DNA of 64,000 bases from Sodiomyces alkalinus F11 (taxonomy: Eukaryota > Ascomycota > Sordariomycetes > Glomerellales > Plectosphaerellaceae): NCBI RefSeq assembly GCF_003711515.1, contig NW_021167079.1, positions 6,876,385 through 6,940,384 of the forward strand, written 5' to 3'. Position numbers and translations under genes: made by a program. The notes below the pieces were generated by a model. The model was given only the letters and a program-made list of their open reading frames with translations, was not told the DNA's origin and searched no databases. This document shows positions 44,262 through 58,394 of this stretch, piece after piece (position 1 is the first letter of the stretch; each line of letters begins with the position of its first letter).

Positions 44262-47200
44262 ATGGGCTCGACCGAGATTGCCCAGAGTCTTTTCCAGTCC
44301 CTACCGGCTCGCCCTCCTACACCACCGCGGGAAACACACCAGGATCCGGATGCACTCGTCAATGCAAAGTCGATTCTATCCCGACCGACCACCACTACTC
44401 TGGGCGTGAGCACCAGCCTGAATACGCCACCGACCCTCCATACTCCCAACTCCGCTACCATTAACTCCGGGAACCTAAGCGCTAGCAGGACAGGGAAACG
44501 CGTTGGCTTCTCTGCCCGGGCCGAGTACAAGGAAGCCCCTTCTTACTTAGAAGCCCCGGGATCTAGGAGGTCGTCTCCTCCCTCCGCATCTCAACCGAAG
44601 CCCGTGAAGGGCATCCTCAAGCCCTCCACCTCACCAAGACACCTCGACTCGTCCCTACGACCAGACGCTGATGAGCCGCCACAACCCATCAGCATATCTG
44701 ACATGCTCGAGTCAACAGTCAAGCAGCTGGCCGGAGCTGATCGAGAATCCAAGCTTGACGCCTATACCATGGTCGTGCGGGCGTTGCAGGCGTCCAACAA
44801 TCTCCCCGACCGTATCGCCCTTCAGAGCAAAATGAGCCTCTTCGTCCAGTTCATTCAACGCGATATTGTTGCCAAAACTCCCACCGGAGTCCTCGATTCT
44901 GCCCTGATCAACAAAGCCTTGACCCTCCTCGACACTTTCCTCTTCTTCCCCGCCATTGCGTCCACAATACCCAACGACTTTGGAGTATTTATACTCGACC
45001 ACTTCGTCCGCTCACTCGAGGAACAATCGACCCCGAAAGACGTGGCTCGACGCCTGATGCACATCGTGGCCATCCAGGACTTCTCTCCGAGGGCCATGAC
45101 GTCTGACAGAGTTCGGAGGCTCGTCAATGCGCTACATAACATCGACGGTCATTTACGAGGCAAAAGCATCGTCGTCGGCCGCATGAGAATCTACCGTCGC
45201 CTGATGACACAGGCGAGGGCTCATATGTCCACGCACACCGATTGGCTGAACGGTGTCTTCACCGACATGCTGAGCAATGTGAGGGATATCAAGGACTCCG
45301 CCATCCGCCTCGGGACCGATGCCGCTTTCGTCTTCGGGAAGGAGAAGATACTATCCCGCAAGGTCATGGAACTCTTGGAGACGTCTATCGAGGAGATGAC
45401 GTACATCGAGTGGTACCATGACCAGCTTTCCAAAATGGCCAAGGGCCAGGAGAAGGCAGCCGTCCCCAGGATATGGAGTGTCATTGTTCTGCTGCTCCGA
45501 CGCCCTCTCGACCGTTGGCGCTTCTCGAATCGCTGGCTTCATCTGCTCCAGACCTGCTTCAACTGCAGCGACCCGCAGTGCAACAAGGAGGCTAATTTTG
45601 CCTGGAATCGCTTCGTTTACACCACCAACCTTGAAGAGCAGTCTTTCAACAAGAGGTTCTCGACACTCTACACACCGCTTGTTAGTCAGCTGAGCAAGCC
45701 CAACATTTCGGACCAAAAGCGCGAAGTCGTGCTCGGGGGCCTCTGCAACTTGTACTATTACGCTTTCAAGCCGAGCACCAACTCGGCCCATTTCGACACC
45801 TACTGGGATATCAGCGTGAAACCGCTTACTGACTCTCTCGTGCCCTCTAAGAAGGGGCCAGAGGCCGTGACAGAGCACTTCCAGCGCCTGACTTGCATCT
45901 TGATCAGCCTGCTGGATTCTTCGACCCCAAGGATTTGGAACGACGAACGGATCAAAGACAGCCCCGTGGCCAAGCCGGAAGAACTGCCCGCCATCGACCC
46001 CAAGTGGATCCGGCACAATGCCTCAAGGGTCTTCCAGGTCGTCAGCCCCATTCTCGAACGGCAGTTCTGCGACTTGTCAGACAAGATGAGCCTCACACAC
46101 CGTCTCTGGAAGACTTTGGTCGGGTCTGTGGTGCTTGCTGCATCCAAGGAGATCAAAGTCTCCGTTGACACCGCGACTTTTATTTCGGAGATGCTCAGCT
46201 TTCTCCTGAAGCAGTGGCAGGCCGGTGTATCGGAGAACGCGGAGGAGCCGGAGAAGGCTCGTCAGTTCCTGCGCAGCACACAAGATCTCATCCTGACGGC
46301 CGTGGAAGCACTCGGTCTTCTCCCCTGGACCGGGAAGATGATCTCTCTCGGTAGATTGAGCCACTTCGCTCCCGTGGCGACCCCGTCACACAAGCCAGGC
46401 AGGAACTTGGGCGACGTTCGATCACCTCTACAGCACCTTTTCGGTCTGCTCCTACGACTACCTCCTGGTATTCCGGACGACGATCATTATCTCGATTTTG
46501 TTCGATCCGTCTTCTCTCCCTTCTTTACATCACAAAAGTCCGCCAAAGCACGATCGGATCTGGCCATAGAAATGCTTCAGACAGTTCCCAACTGGACTCC
46601 ACCTGTGTCTAGTCACCCGTACGGGCCTTGGGTTTTTGCGTCGGAGAACCTGATTGCTGGCATGAACTCTTCGCAATTGAGCGTTCAGACGACCAGCTCT
46701 AGCGGGGACACGGTTCTCGGCCATGAATATCGTGGCATTATCAGGTTGCTCGAGAGAGGGTGGAAGGAGACCCCGAATCTCCCCCTGGAGCAATGGTATT
46801 CGCTCCATGCCGCTCTTGCCAGCCGTGCTGTTGGCGAAGTTGGCGAGCCTGGCCTCGCCATTGGAATGACCGAACCCGTTGCCAAGATGGTTAGGGATGC
46901 CCTCCCGGCTGATCCGTCGGCTGTCATGTCGCCGAAATCGCTTCAGGTGGCCATCGAACTGATCTCCACGGCCACTCACCCGGCTGACCGCCATGTATTG
47001 GAGGCTGCCCGGCGCCGCTTGTGGGGGACTGCAGTGACGGGCTCGAGGACTGCGTCCTTCGATCCGTATGACCATCTTTACAAGCTCGTCAACGACATCC
47101 TCCTTCGCCTCTACAACCTTGACCAAGGGGACGACCTCAGCAAGTCCGCGACTCCCTTGTTCAGCGAGATTGCTAGCTTCCTTTCCCGATGCAACCCGCA

Positions 47201-49542
47201 GCTCGTTCTCAAGTCGATTAAGAATCTGGAGAGCGGAATTTTGGTTTGGATCCAGGATGAGAGGGGCATGCTAAGCGGCCGCCGTGACGGCGCCCGCGCT
47301 GAAGCTGTGAGCATCCCCTTTCCAGATTTCTACATTTATGTTAATTTGTTGTACTAACTGATTGATTTCCTAGATCAAGAGGATTTGGACTACGGCGTGC
47401 AAAATCATTCTCGAGGGCGAGAAGCCTCAATTGGAGAATTACGAGCAGCTTCTCTGTGCTGGTTTCGAGAGCAGGCACAGGCAGATTGTCAACATCACCG
47501 CCGAAACCTGGAACCGCGTGTTCGAAAACGCGACAGAATTGCAGTATCCTGAACAGCTCAAGACAGTCCTGCTCTCGTCCCAGACGCTTCTCGACCTTGT
47601 TCTTCCCGGTCTGGAAACAGCGAGTGCTCCATCGGATGCTCATCCCCGCTTCTTTATCGACTCGCAAGACGATCTCGGCGTGGCCAACCTCAACTCGTAC
47701 TCACTGCGACACAAGCCACCTTCTTCTCTCACGCCTGTGCGCTCCCCGTCTCCGGCTGTCAGTCTGTCGTTCCCCGCGAAGCGTCAGCTCGATGGTACGC
47801 CGAAGAAAAGGACCCGCGGAACCACCCGGAACACCCCGACGGCTCGGCTGAAGCACGACGATTCGCAGCTACATTTCGTCGCGATCGAACCATCACCCTC
47901 TGTTGTTGCCAATCAAGAGTCGCAGGTGCTTACCGAGCGGCAGAAGGAGGTCCGAGAAAGGCAAAAGGACACGGCCGCTCTCTTTACAGAACTGAGATCT
48001 AGTGCAAGACCGTCGTCGACGCAGTCGGGCCGCCGCCGTTCTCCCAGGTCATCAGCCAAGGAGGGGACTCCTGAGCGCCGTCAGGGCTATGAGGAATACG
48101 TCACTTCGACTCCCACGCCTCGTCGTTTTCACCAGCCACTCACTATCGACATGGACGACCATGAGATGACGGATCCTCCTTCGTCTCCCCCAGAGCCTCG
48201 ACCTTTCCCTCTTCTACCGGAGATTCAGTCCCGCTCAAGCAGCCGCGGAGAGCTTCACGATGACTGGCCTCTTAGTTCGTCGCCTGCTCCTGTCTCTCCT
48301 ATTCTCGGCCACCAGGATGCTACCGATATACAACCTACCGACATCTCGATTCACAACGAGAACCTAGCAGACGAACCGAAACCAACTTCCCAAAAGTCCG
48401 TGTCTGCGATCGAGGACTCCTTCCAGATGGATGTCGTGCCCCCCAGCGCTCCCGAGCTTGCTCCGGCAGCACCTACCACTCGGCCCAAACTCCACGAGAC
48501 CCCAGAAACACCGCCGCGCAATGTTGAAGCTCAAGAGGAATTCAGGTCGGAACAGGAGGATTTTGTCGACGCGTTCAGCAGTCCCCAGCGATCATCACCC
48601 ATCAACAGCACTTCTGGCGTGAAGACCACAGACGAACAGGGTAGCCAAGCCGGAGATGCGTCGTTCGTTATGAGCGAGGGTGATGAACGTAGCATGCTCA
48701 AGCTTGTGGTTGAGCTGGATTCACGCCGCTGCCCTCTCCCATTGAGCCAACATCCGGCCGAGTCCCCTGACAAGGGAGGAGTCGAGGTCAATGGACCGGT
48801 GCTCGACTGCATAACCGTCGCGACGCCGGACGGAACGCCGCAGCGCCGCAAGTCGCGATCTCCCTCCAAAAAGGCATCGTCAGCCTTTGACGTGGCGGAA
48901 TCACCATCGCATGAAAAGTCCGAGAGGAAGAAACGGAAGCGCCTCTCATCCAAGTCCGAGCCGCGTCGGAAGAAGCGCAGGTCTGCCAGCTTCGCTGAGG
49001 ACGCGGACCAAGTCCACGACAGCCAGTCATCTACCACAACGAACAACGCCGACTCTTCGCAAGGCGACGACGACATGGCGCCGCTTGAAGGGGCCTCGTC
49101 GCCAAGGACCCGTAGCGCCAAGCGCCGCAACACGAGCGAGGAGAAGGACACGGATACGGAACTGGAGTCGCAGCTCGTGGCGGAGCAGCAAGCCGCCAGC
49201 CGCTCGCAGTCTCAGCAGGTCGAGGATGTCCATGTCCAGCCCGCCGCCGCCGCCGCCGCCGAACCATCAGTGGACGACGTGGAGATGGACACGGACGACT
49301 TGCCCCACGGTCAGGCCCTTGCGCCGCACGAAGGCATCGAGGAACCCCTCATCACGCCTGCCACGGCAGAGAAGCCTTCCACGCCGGCGGCCAAAGACAT
49401 CCCTATGCTCGGTTCTCTTTCGGACGTCTTGGCCCAGCTGCGGTCCACGGCCCTGTCCCGTGATGAAGTGTACAAAATGGAGGATGTCCTCATGGACATC
49501 AAACGCGAGCTCTACGAAGCTGAAAGGAGAGGACGCAGCTGA
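44262..49542 (+). CDS. RIF1: Rif1-like telomere/replication-timing regulator
   Basis: Large nuclear protein that recruits PP1 phosphatase to restrain origin firing and acts at telomeres. Two exons, 44262-47306 and 47374-49542, give 1,737 aa. Residues 79-83 read KRVGF, an RVxF PP1-docking motif, and 117-120 read GILK, a SILK-type motif; both precede the helical domain, the order found in budding-yeast Rif1. Residues about 140-1030 are alpha-helical HEAT-like sequence with the Rif1 N-terminal block KLDAYTMVVRALQASNNLPD. The C-terminal half is disordered, Ser/Pro/acidic, with KRKRLSSKSEPRRKKRRSAS and a final helix (SLSDVLAQLRSTALSRDEVY) that may mediate oligomerisation. Splicing joins ARAEA to IKRIWTTACKIIL. 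The exact C-terminal function is not legible. Confidence 0.86.
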
Positions 49543-50010
49543 AAGGCTCTCTCTTATAATGCTCCCCCATCTGCAGAGGGGGAAAAGGGAAAAAAGAGAA
49601 GGAAAAAAAAAACCCCCCATCACAGAACGATGCGACACACATGACATACACACAAGTTGTTGCATATATTACATGATCCAAACATGCTATGTGTTGATTA
49701 TTGAATTGGGAAATACATGGATAGGCTAAGGGAAATTAGGGGACATTGGAAGCATCACTGGCCGGGGCGTACGGGAGCATAGCATGTATTATTATACCAT
49801 GATGAAGGCGTCGGGTCGATTCACAACATGTTCATGATGCATTATTCTTCTTGCTTCTTTGGGTTTGGTGAATGACACATTTCTATAGTCATAACCGATC
49901 GGATGGGTTTAGGGTAGGTCTCAAAATGGAATCAGGTTATGAATGCTTCATTCTCGCACTCATATGAGTTTCAATCCCTCGTCCCTATAGTTTCGAGAGC
50001 GAGCCGCAAC
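49543..50010. other. Convergent 3' spacer, RIF1 / glucose-6-phosphate epimerase
   Basis: Tail-to-tail spacer of 468 bp, purine-rich just after the RIF1 stop (49570-49615). No gene is supported. Confidence 0.6.
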
Positions 50011-52354
<2,344 letters not shown>

Positions 52355-55239
52355 TCACTCCTCAAACTTGAATCCAATGCTATCTCTGTCGACATCTATA
52401 ACTCTCCCCCACTCTAGCAATAGTCGGAACAGGTATACCTCCATATCCTCCCGCCGCAGAGCCTTGCGTGCCCACGACCGTCCCTCGAGAGCGATCCACT
52501 TGGCATCAGCCTCATTCCCTGGGTCATCCAAGGTCCGGCCGCCCACCTTGCGTCCCAGGTGGCCGGCGAAATACACGAGCGTACTGTGCAGGCCCTGAAA
52601 CCGGATATCGACGGGCACGAAGTGCACCCACGGCATCAGCCGCTCGGTGTACCAGGTCCGAAAGACGCTGGCCAAGAACGGCACGCTCGACGACCGTACC
52701 GTCCGGAGGAATTGCCGCGGTGGGCCCAGGGACTCGTCCAGCAGCAGCACGTACCGGTATCGCAGCGCTTCCTGGGCCTCCACGTCCATCTCCTTCGTCC
52801 CGAACTCCGATGCTGCCGCCGCGCACTGCGCGTCCTGGCATGACGCGTATGACGAGACACCAATATCGAAGGGAAGGAACTCGTTTGCCTCCGCCGTGTG
52901 AATCTTTTCGTACGTAAAAGTGAGTTCTCCCCAGGTGGCTCCTTTTCGGAAGGGCACATCCGTTATCCTGGGCAGCAACATGACGATCTCCTCGGAGGAC
53001 GTTGCGTTGTTGACGAGATGGAGCAGTCTCTGCTTGTGGCCGCCTCGGGGCATCTCATCGCCCCTCACATCGTGGGTTCCCAGCTCCCCCCGCCAGTGCA
53101 GTTTGTTGTTGCGAGTGCGGAAGTCGCGATTGGAGTCGGGTTCGTCCTCGACCGGATCGGGCCACGGAATCAGTATGTCGTTGAAACCGCTCGCCTTGTA
53201 CCTGCTGAATACCGGCACCAGCTGCTGGAACGGAGCTACCTCCTTGTCCGACAGATAGAAGCCGTGAAGGTGCGCCATGTCGGGCTGGTCACAACGATCC
53301 AGGGACGCGTCCCAGTCCACGAGAAACGGGCCTTTGGCATGACGGCTCGCGCAGGAGAAGCAGAGGTCTCGCACATTCCAGTGCCGAAGCGTCCTGCCGC
53401 TGGAACCTACTGGACATGTCTGCGCCTCCATCTCCTGGAATACTGTCGGCGTCAAGAAGGCTTCGGGGAGAACATGTCCTTCTGCGGTGCCCCTGCTGGG
53501 GGGGCCTCTTTGCCCATGCAGGTCAACCCACGGGGTCAGAACCCTCGGACCGTCGCCGAGGTTGATGGGAATATCCATGTCCTGCAGGTGTTCGGAAAAG
53601 CTCTCCATCATCTGCACCAGACTGTCCAGTGATTTTCGGTTGCGGTCTTGAGCTTCATAACTGTGCGACACCCGTCCGCCTGCTACCTTCACCCATGCTA
53701 TGCTAGGCGCCTCCGGTAGAACGTTACGCAGTGACTGTCTGATGGCCTCTGGTTTCAAGCCCCAGAAAGGGTGCATGTCGTCTCCAAGTTGTTTGAAGTG
53801 ATCTATGATGGGCGATGCCCGCGACCTGGCAAAGTCGAACCACTTGTCAAAGTTGGGTGGAGGATCGCGGCCGTGGTTCCGTCCACGGTACTCCTCCACC
53901 GCGACGTGCAGGGTATTACTGGTGGAAGCGCGTGTAAGCCACCGGTCGGCCTCGATCCGGGAGGCGTAGATTATATCACCCAGCGGGTGTCGGTCATGGA
54001 ATGGCCTGCTGACGAAAAGGGTGTAGATTGTGGTCCCAGCGAGGACGGCAAAGAGGGCCACCCAAAAGAAGACACGCCGAACAAAAAGCACCGTACGTAT
54101 GTTGCAAGTGAACAGAAAGACGCTGAACCCGATGACGATGGCGTGGAGAGGCAATATGACGGCGACCTTGGACGGCCCCTGCCATAGGTTTAACGAGGAC
54201 AGGTTGCGGAAAGAGGTGGAAAGACCAGCGAAGAATGTAACGATACCGAGTGGCCCTAGGGGACCAGCGTCGGAAATAAGGAGGCTAGTGGAGATGGCAA
54301 GCACCGAGAAGGCGAAGCTGTCGATTACCATGTCGAACACGTACAGCCAGCCCAGACCTCGGAAGCCCGAGGGCAGAATGGGGGCATGCCGGAGTCGGAA
54401 GAGCAAGCAGACCAAGCCCACCAAGGCGGCGGCAGAGAACTGGATACTGCTTACCGTGCGCAAGCGAGCCTTGGTCGTCTTGGCGAAGGCGAGGATGCGC
54501 CAGAGCAGAATGGCGATGGTGGCATCGAGGCCCAAACCGAGGACTTGCATGAGAACGACGCCTGCGCGGGTATCGAAGAGAGACGAACACATGTAGGTGG
54601 AGTATACCTTCTGACTGGCCGCCGCCCTGTACGTCCCGAAGTTGAAAAGGAGCACGCTGCCTACCAGGAGCAGACGCGCTTGCTTGAGCCAGTCTAGCAG
54701 GTCGGCGGTCGAACTGCGCCAAGGGTCTTCGGGCTCCAAGGCGCTGGTGGGGGGCTTGTGTCTGTGGCCGAAGAAGACATCGTAAAATACTATAAACGTG
54801 CACAAAAACGACTGTTGGTCATTCCATTTAGTCCGGGTCTCGAGAACAGGGGACGAGCTACGAGAGTCTCGGGTGGTAGGGTAGCTCACCTCGACACCCG
54901 GCGTCGAGCACTGAAAGTTCGCGACGATTTGATGGAACAGCTCCAAGCGCAGGACAATGCAGAACACAACGGCCGGAGCAAAGTAACGTCGTGGTCTTTC
55001 GGGTGAATTTGGGAGTGGTTGATTCAGGAGTCCCGAAGATGTTTCGTCTTTTCCCACCCCTCATTCTGTCAGTATAGGGGGTCTACAAACCACCAAGAAG
55101 TGTGTAGATAGGTGGGAACGTAAGGGAGACTCACCGAATCTGCCATCAGGCCCAGGAAACCAGCGTGAAAAGTAGCTCACGGTCCAAGTCAACCCGGCAG
55201 AAAGAAGCAGAATAAGACATGCCGAAAAACGAGGCCATT
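52355..55239 (-). CDS. Multi-spanning GT90 (Cap10/Cap59-like) glycosyltransferase, 5' end unresolved
   Basis: Probable Golgi glycosyltransferase of family GT90, related to Cryptococcus capsule protein Cap1/Cap10 and plant KDELC-like enzymes. Exons supported on the minus strand are 55239-55135, 55059-54890 and 54811-52355; the first coding exon with the ATG was not found. The 5' part gives a signal-anchor (SACLILLLSAGLTWTVSYF). Seven or more hydrophobic segments follow (for example AGVVLMQVLGLGLDATIAIL and IVTFFAGLSTSF). The GT90 region starts near LHVAVEEYRGRNHGRDPPPN and includes FDKWFDFARSRASPIIDHF, MHPFWGLKPEAIRQSL, KGPFLVDWDASLDRC and YRYVLLLDESLGPPRQFLR. Intron 54812-54889 is a stop-free multiple of three. 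Donor and acceptor sugars cannot be read. Confidence 0.78.
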
Positions 55240-56104
55240 CTGGAGTGAGGTGATCCGAACGACTTTGTCAGTAAAGGAGGGAACCGAAAGCAACACCCTA
55301 CGTTTCTAGCAAAACATTGGAAGGAGATCTCACGGTTCAAGGTATGTGTCTCGAAGGTAGTGGAGGTCCAGATGAACGACGCCACGGCACTTGAGGGAGG
55401 ATTTCAGTTAGTCTTCATTCTCATTTCTCATGTAAATGAGTAAAAAAAAACCCAGATTAAAAAAAGATTTTAAAAAGGGACCGTAGAACAAACCAGAGGC
55501 CTGCGAGTTGAATGCGTGCATGGTGGGCCATAGGGACTTAAGGGGCTTGGCGAAGCGTCTGCATAAGGAGGGTTGATGTGTGATGGCTGGCAGCTGTGAA
55601 GGGTCTGTGAGGGTCTCATCGACGAAGCTGCGATCCCAAGTTACAGGATATATACGGGAACCGAGCAAGTCGGGCAAAGGGAAGTTCCCAGGATTCCATT
55701 GAAAGTCTTGGACTGTGAACAGGCAGGGGAATTCGAAATGAGGTCCAAATAAGCGACTGGGTGATTAACTGAGTAGAACAGCGTAACAGCGTACATAGTC
55801 AAGGTACTCACCCACTTAAAAAGGGGCTGATTGTATTATATAAGCAGCACTTCTCCAACTCTCTCAACGCGTCCCTTTCTCCCCTTATCTTATCACGCGT
55901 CAGACGTCCTCTGTAAGGTACCTTTACTTTGTAACTTTGTCTTCACATCGCGACGATTCCTCCATTCCTCCATTCCTCCATCTCCCATGGTCCCATCCTG
56001 GTCTCTACGCTTTAGACACCCGACGATAACTCTACGGGGCCTTGGATGACTGACAAGCACCTCCATAGCGTCTCTGCTCTTACCACATCGTTCGGGCCAC
56101 AGCC
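55240..56104. promoter_or_regulatory. Divergent region between GT90 gene and PFA4
   Basis: Contains the undefined first exon of the GT90 gene and the PFA4 promoter. A 90-codon ATG-started frame at 55408-55677 (minus) does not connect convincingly to GT90. A copy of the recurrent palindrome is at 55915-55924, and CCTCCATT repeats occur at 55961-55982 just before PFA4. Confidence 0.5.
55915..55924. repeat. 10-nt palindrome AAGGTACCTT
   Basis: Perfect copy of the recurrent motif 181 bp upstream of the PFA4 ATG, flanked by GT and TAC. Confidence 0.85.
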
Positions 56105-57610
56105 ATGGCTGGTTTTGGTGATGCCCCTTATATCGAGAAACTCGCCATCCCCGCTGTCTCTCTTCTCGTGATCTTTCTGGGCTACTCCTCCCAATATCTC
56201 TTCCACACCGCAGAAGACTTGGAACCCGGCCCGCTCTCCCGCCGCGAGTCTATCATCTTCAATACCCTCTTGTGCTGCATCTGGTACACCTACTACAAGA
56301 CTTGCACCGTCGACCCAGGTCGCTACGTCTTCCCTTCCCTCCCTTCCCTCCCTTCCCGTGCCGACCAAAAGCCCCAAAAGCCCGCCACCGATGGCCGTAA
56401 CGACGACGAACAAGACGACGAACGACGCCGCGAGGAACTGAGCAGGAGAATAAACGCCAATCCGAACCACTACGCAAGGTGGTGCCGCAAGTGCGAGGCC
56501 CCGAAACCCCCTCGCGCGCACCACTGCCGCACCTGCGCCCGCTGCATCCCCAGGATGGACCACCACTGCCCCTGGACCACCAACTGCGTCTCCCTCACCA
56601 CCTTCCCGCACTTCCTCCGCTTCCTCTCCTACACCAACCTGAGTCTCTGGTACCTCGCCCGCCTCCTCTTCGCCCGCTTCGCCGCTCTTTGGCGCGTCCG
56701 CCACCTCCCCTCCTACCTCGGCCCGTCCCTCGCCTCCCTCGTCCACCTGTCCCTCCTCGCCGGCGTCGCCTTCTTCGCCTCCTTCGCCCTTGGACTCTTG
56801 CTCTTCTCCACTGCGCGCGGCTGGCTCTTGAACACGACCAGTATTGAAGGGTGGGAGATGGAGCGGCACGAGGAGCTGCTTCGTCGTCGGGGCCGGCGGA
56901 AGGAACATTGGTGGGGAGACGAGGACGAGAAGAAGGAGGAAGACGATGCCGAGGACGAGGACGAGGACGATGATGACTACAACGACGGCGGACCCCGCGA
57001 GCGCATCGAGTTCCCCTACGACCTCGGCTTCTTCGAAAACCTGAGCCAGGCCATGGGCACGCGCAACGTCCTGGCCTGGCCTTTGCCCTGGGCGGGGAAC
57101 CCCGTCATCGCCCCGACCGAGGGGAAGGGCGTCGGGTGGGAATGGGAGGAGAACGGGTTCAACCGGCGGGAGGGCCTCTGGCCGCCGCCCGACCCGGAAA
57201 AATTGCGCACACAATGGCCTGCCCGAGCGGATCCTGCCCGGGACGGAGCCGTACTACCGACGTACGCGAGCACGGAGGAACAAGTTGCTGCCTTCCGCCG
57301 CCGACAGGAGGCCGACCTGCGGCGGTGGCGGGGGAACCGGTCTAAACTCATGGCCGAACTGGAAGAGGTGGGAGCAGAACACGATGATCTTCCGAGGCGG
57401 AACAAGCACGACAAAAGGGAGGTGAAGGCCAGGGCAGGATGGGCGAATTCGGACGGCGAAACGCTGCGCGACTACGGCGTCGATGAGGAGACGGAGACGG
57501 ACGACCAGCAACAGCAACAGCGACAAACCACGGAGCGCGCAGACGATGATGTGCCCCTTGCGGAGCTCCTGCGAAGGAGGAAGGTCCCAGTTAAGGATGC
57601 CGAGGGGTAA
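56105..57610 (+). CDS. PFA4: Palmitoyltransferase PFA4 (DHHC family)
   Basis: ER-located DHHC palmitoyltransferase; in yeast it acylates chitin synthase Chs3. A single exon of 501 aa with start context GCCATGG. Membrane segments are visible at about residues 14-34 and 48-66, then two more after the DHHC domain (about 165-185 and 210-245). The cysteine-rich domain reads RWCRKCEAPKPPRAHHCRTC, ARCIPRMDHHCPWTTNCVS, with the catalytic DHHC at 152-155. PFA4-type features are the N-terminal MAGFGDAPYIEKLAIP, LEPGPLSRRESIIFN and the RIEFPYDLGFFENLSQAMG block after an unusually acidic insertion (EDEDEDDDDYNDGG). The C-terminus is charged. It is divergent from GT90 and convergent with myosin-I. Confidence 0.93.
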   Translation: MAGFGDAPYIEKLAIPAVSLLVIFLGYSSQYLFHTAEDLEPGPLSRRESIIFNTLLCCIWYTYYKTCTVDPGRYVFPSLPSLPSRADQKPQKPATDGRNDDEQDDERRREELSRRINANPNHYARWCRKCEAPKPPRAHHCRTCARCIPRMDHHCPWTTNCVSLTTFPHFLRFLSYTNLSLWYLARLLFARFAALWRVRHLPSYLGPSLASLVHLSLLAGVAFFASFALGLLLFSTARGWLLNTTSIEGWEMERHEELLRRRGRRKEHWWGDEDEKKEEDDAEDEDEDDDDYNDGGPRERIEFPYDLGFFENLSQAMGTRNVLAWPLPWAGNPVIAPTEGKGVGWEWEENGFNRREGLWPPPDPEKLRTQWPARADPARDGAVLPTYASTEEQVAAFRRRQEADLRRWRGNRSKLMAELEEVGAEHDDLPRRNKHDKREVKARAGWANSDGETLRDYGVDEETETDDQQQQQRQTTERADDDVPLAELLRRRKVPVKDAEG

Positions 57611-58394
57611 TGGACATGTTTCTTTTAACTATTTCTTTTCATGACAAACCCGGAAACACGACAAATGCGCTCTCAAGTTGACGACAAGAAAAAAAGGTCA
57701 AGGCATTCTATTCTGGAAAGACAACTTTCCCAACCAGCCCGTCCACACGCTTTTGTAACCCAGCGCCCCAGCTACGACGGGAGCAGCAAGAAGAACACAC
57801 ACACACAAGACACGCCATCAAATTCCAGAGGCGAGTCGTTCCCCATCCTCGAAGCGATACCAGCACCACTTCTCGTCGCATCGATGACTGAGCCAAAATC
57901 CGTGGCGCGGGTCTTTCAGAAGAGATAGGGACGCATCTGACTCGTGGTCGATGAAGCGCGATGAAGCGCCGAGGGAGTTTCTCGTCAGACAATGGCACAA
58001 CATCATTGTCGTTCGACCACGCCGAGCGTATGCTGTTAGGGGCAAAGAAGAAGAAATGAGGAATGGAAGATGAGAAAGATGAGAATAAAAAAGACAGCTG
58101 TCGGCCGTAGTCATGCCGTTCATCAAGTCCGCCTGGCCGCTTACATCGGATGCGGAAAAAAGAATACCCGGAAAAAAAGAAAACGAAAAAAAGGGGCAAG
58201 CAAGGAAAGACAAAAGCAAGCAACACCATCGCCAATGGGCCACAAACCCATGCAATATCAACAACGTAAGCCCAATGCAGTGATCCAACCCCAGCATACC
58301 CCTCTCTTCTCCCTTTTCTCGCACCGTTCCTGTATCTTTAACTGCCATATACTCTGCCATCTATTCCGCCATCTATCCGTCAAACGCCCTCGTC
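57611..58394. other. Convergent 3' spacer, PFA4 / myosin-I
   Basis: Tail-to-tail spacer of 784 bp. It contains an ACACACACAC-type run at 57795-57807 and A-rich tracts at 58153-58200. No gene is supported. Confidence 0.6.

Noticed and set aside
55408..55677. ATG-started 89-codon minus-strand frame, possible first exon of GT90
   Set aside because: Its last residues look hydrophobic, but no donor/acceptor pair joins it in phase to the exon at 55239.
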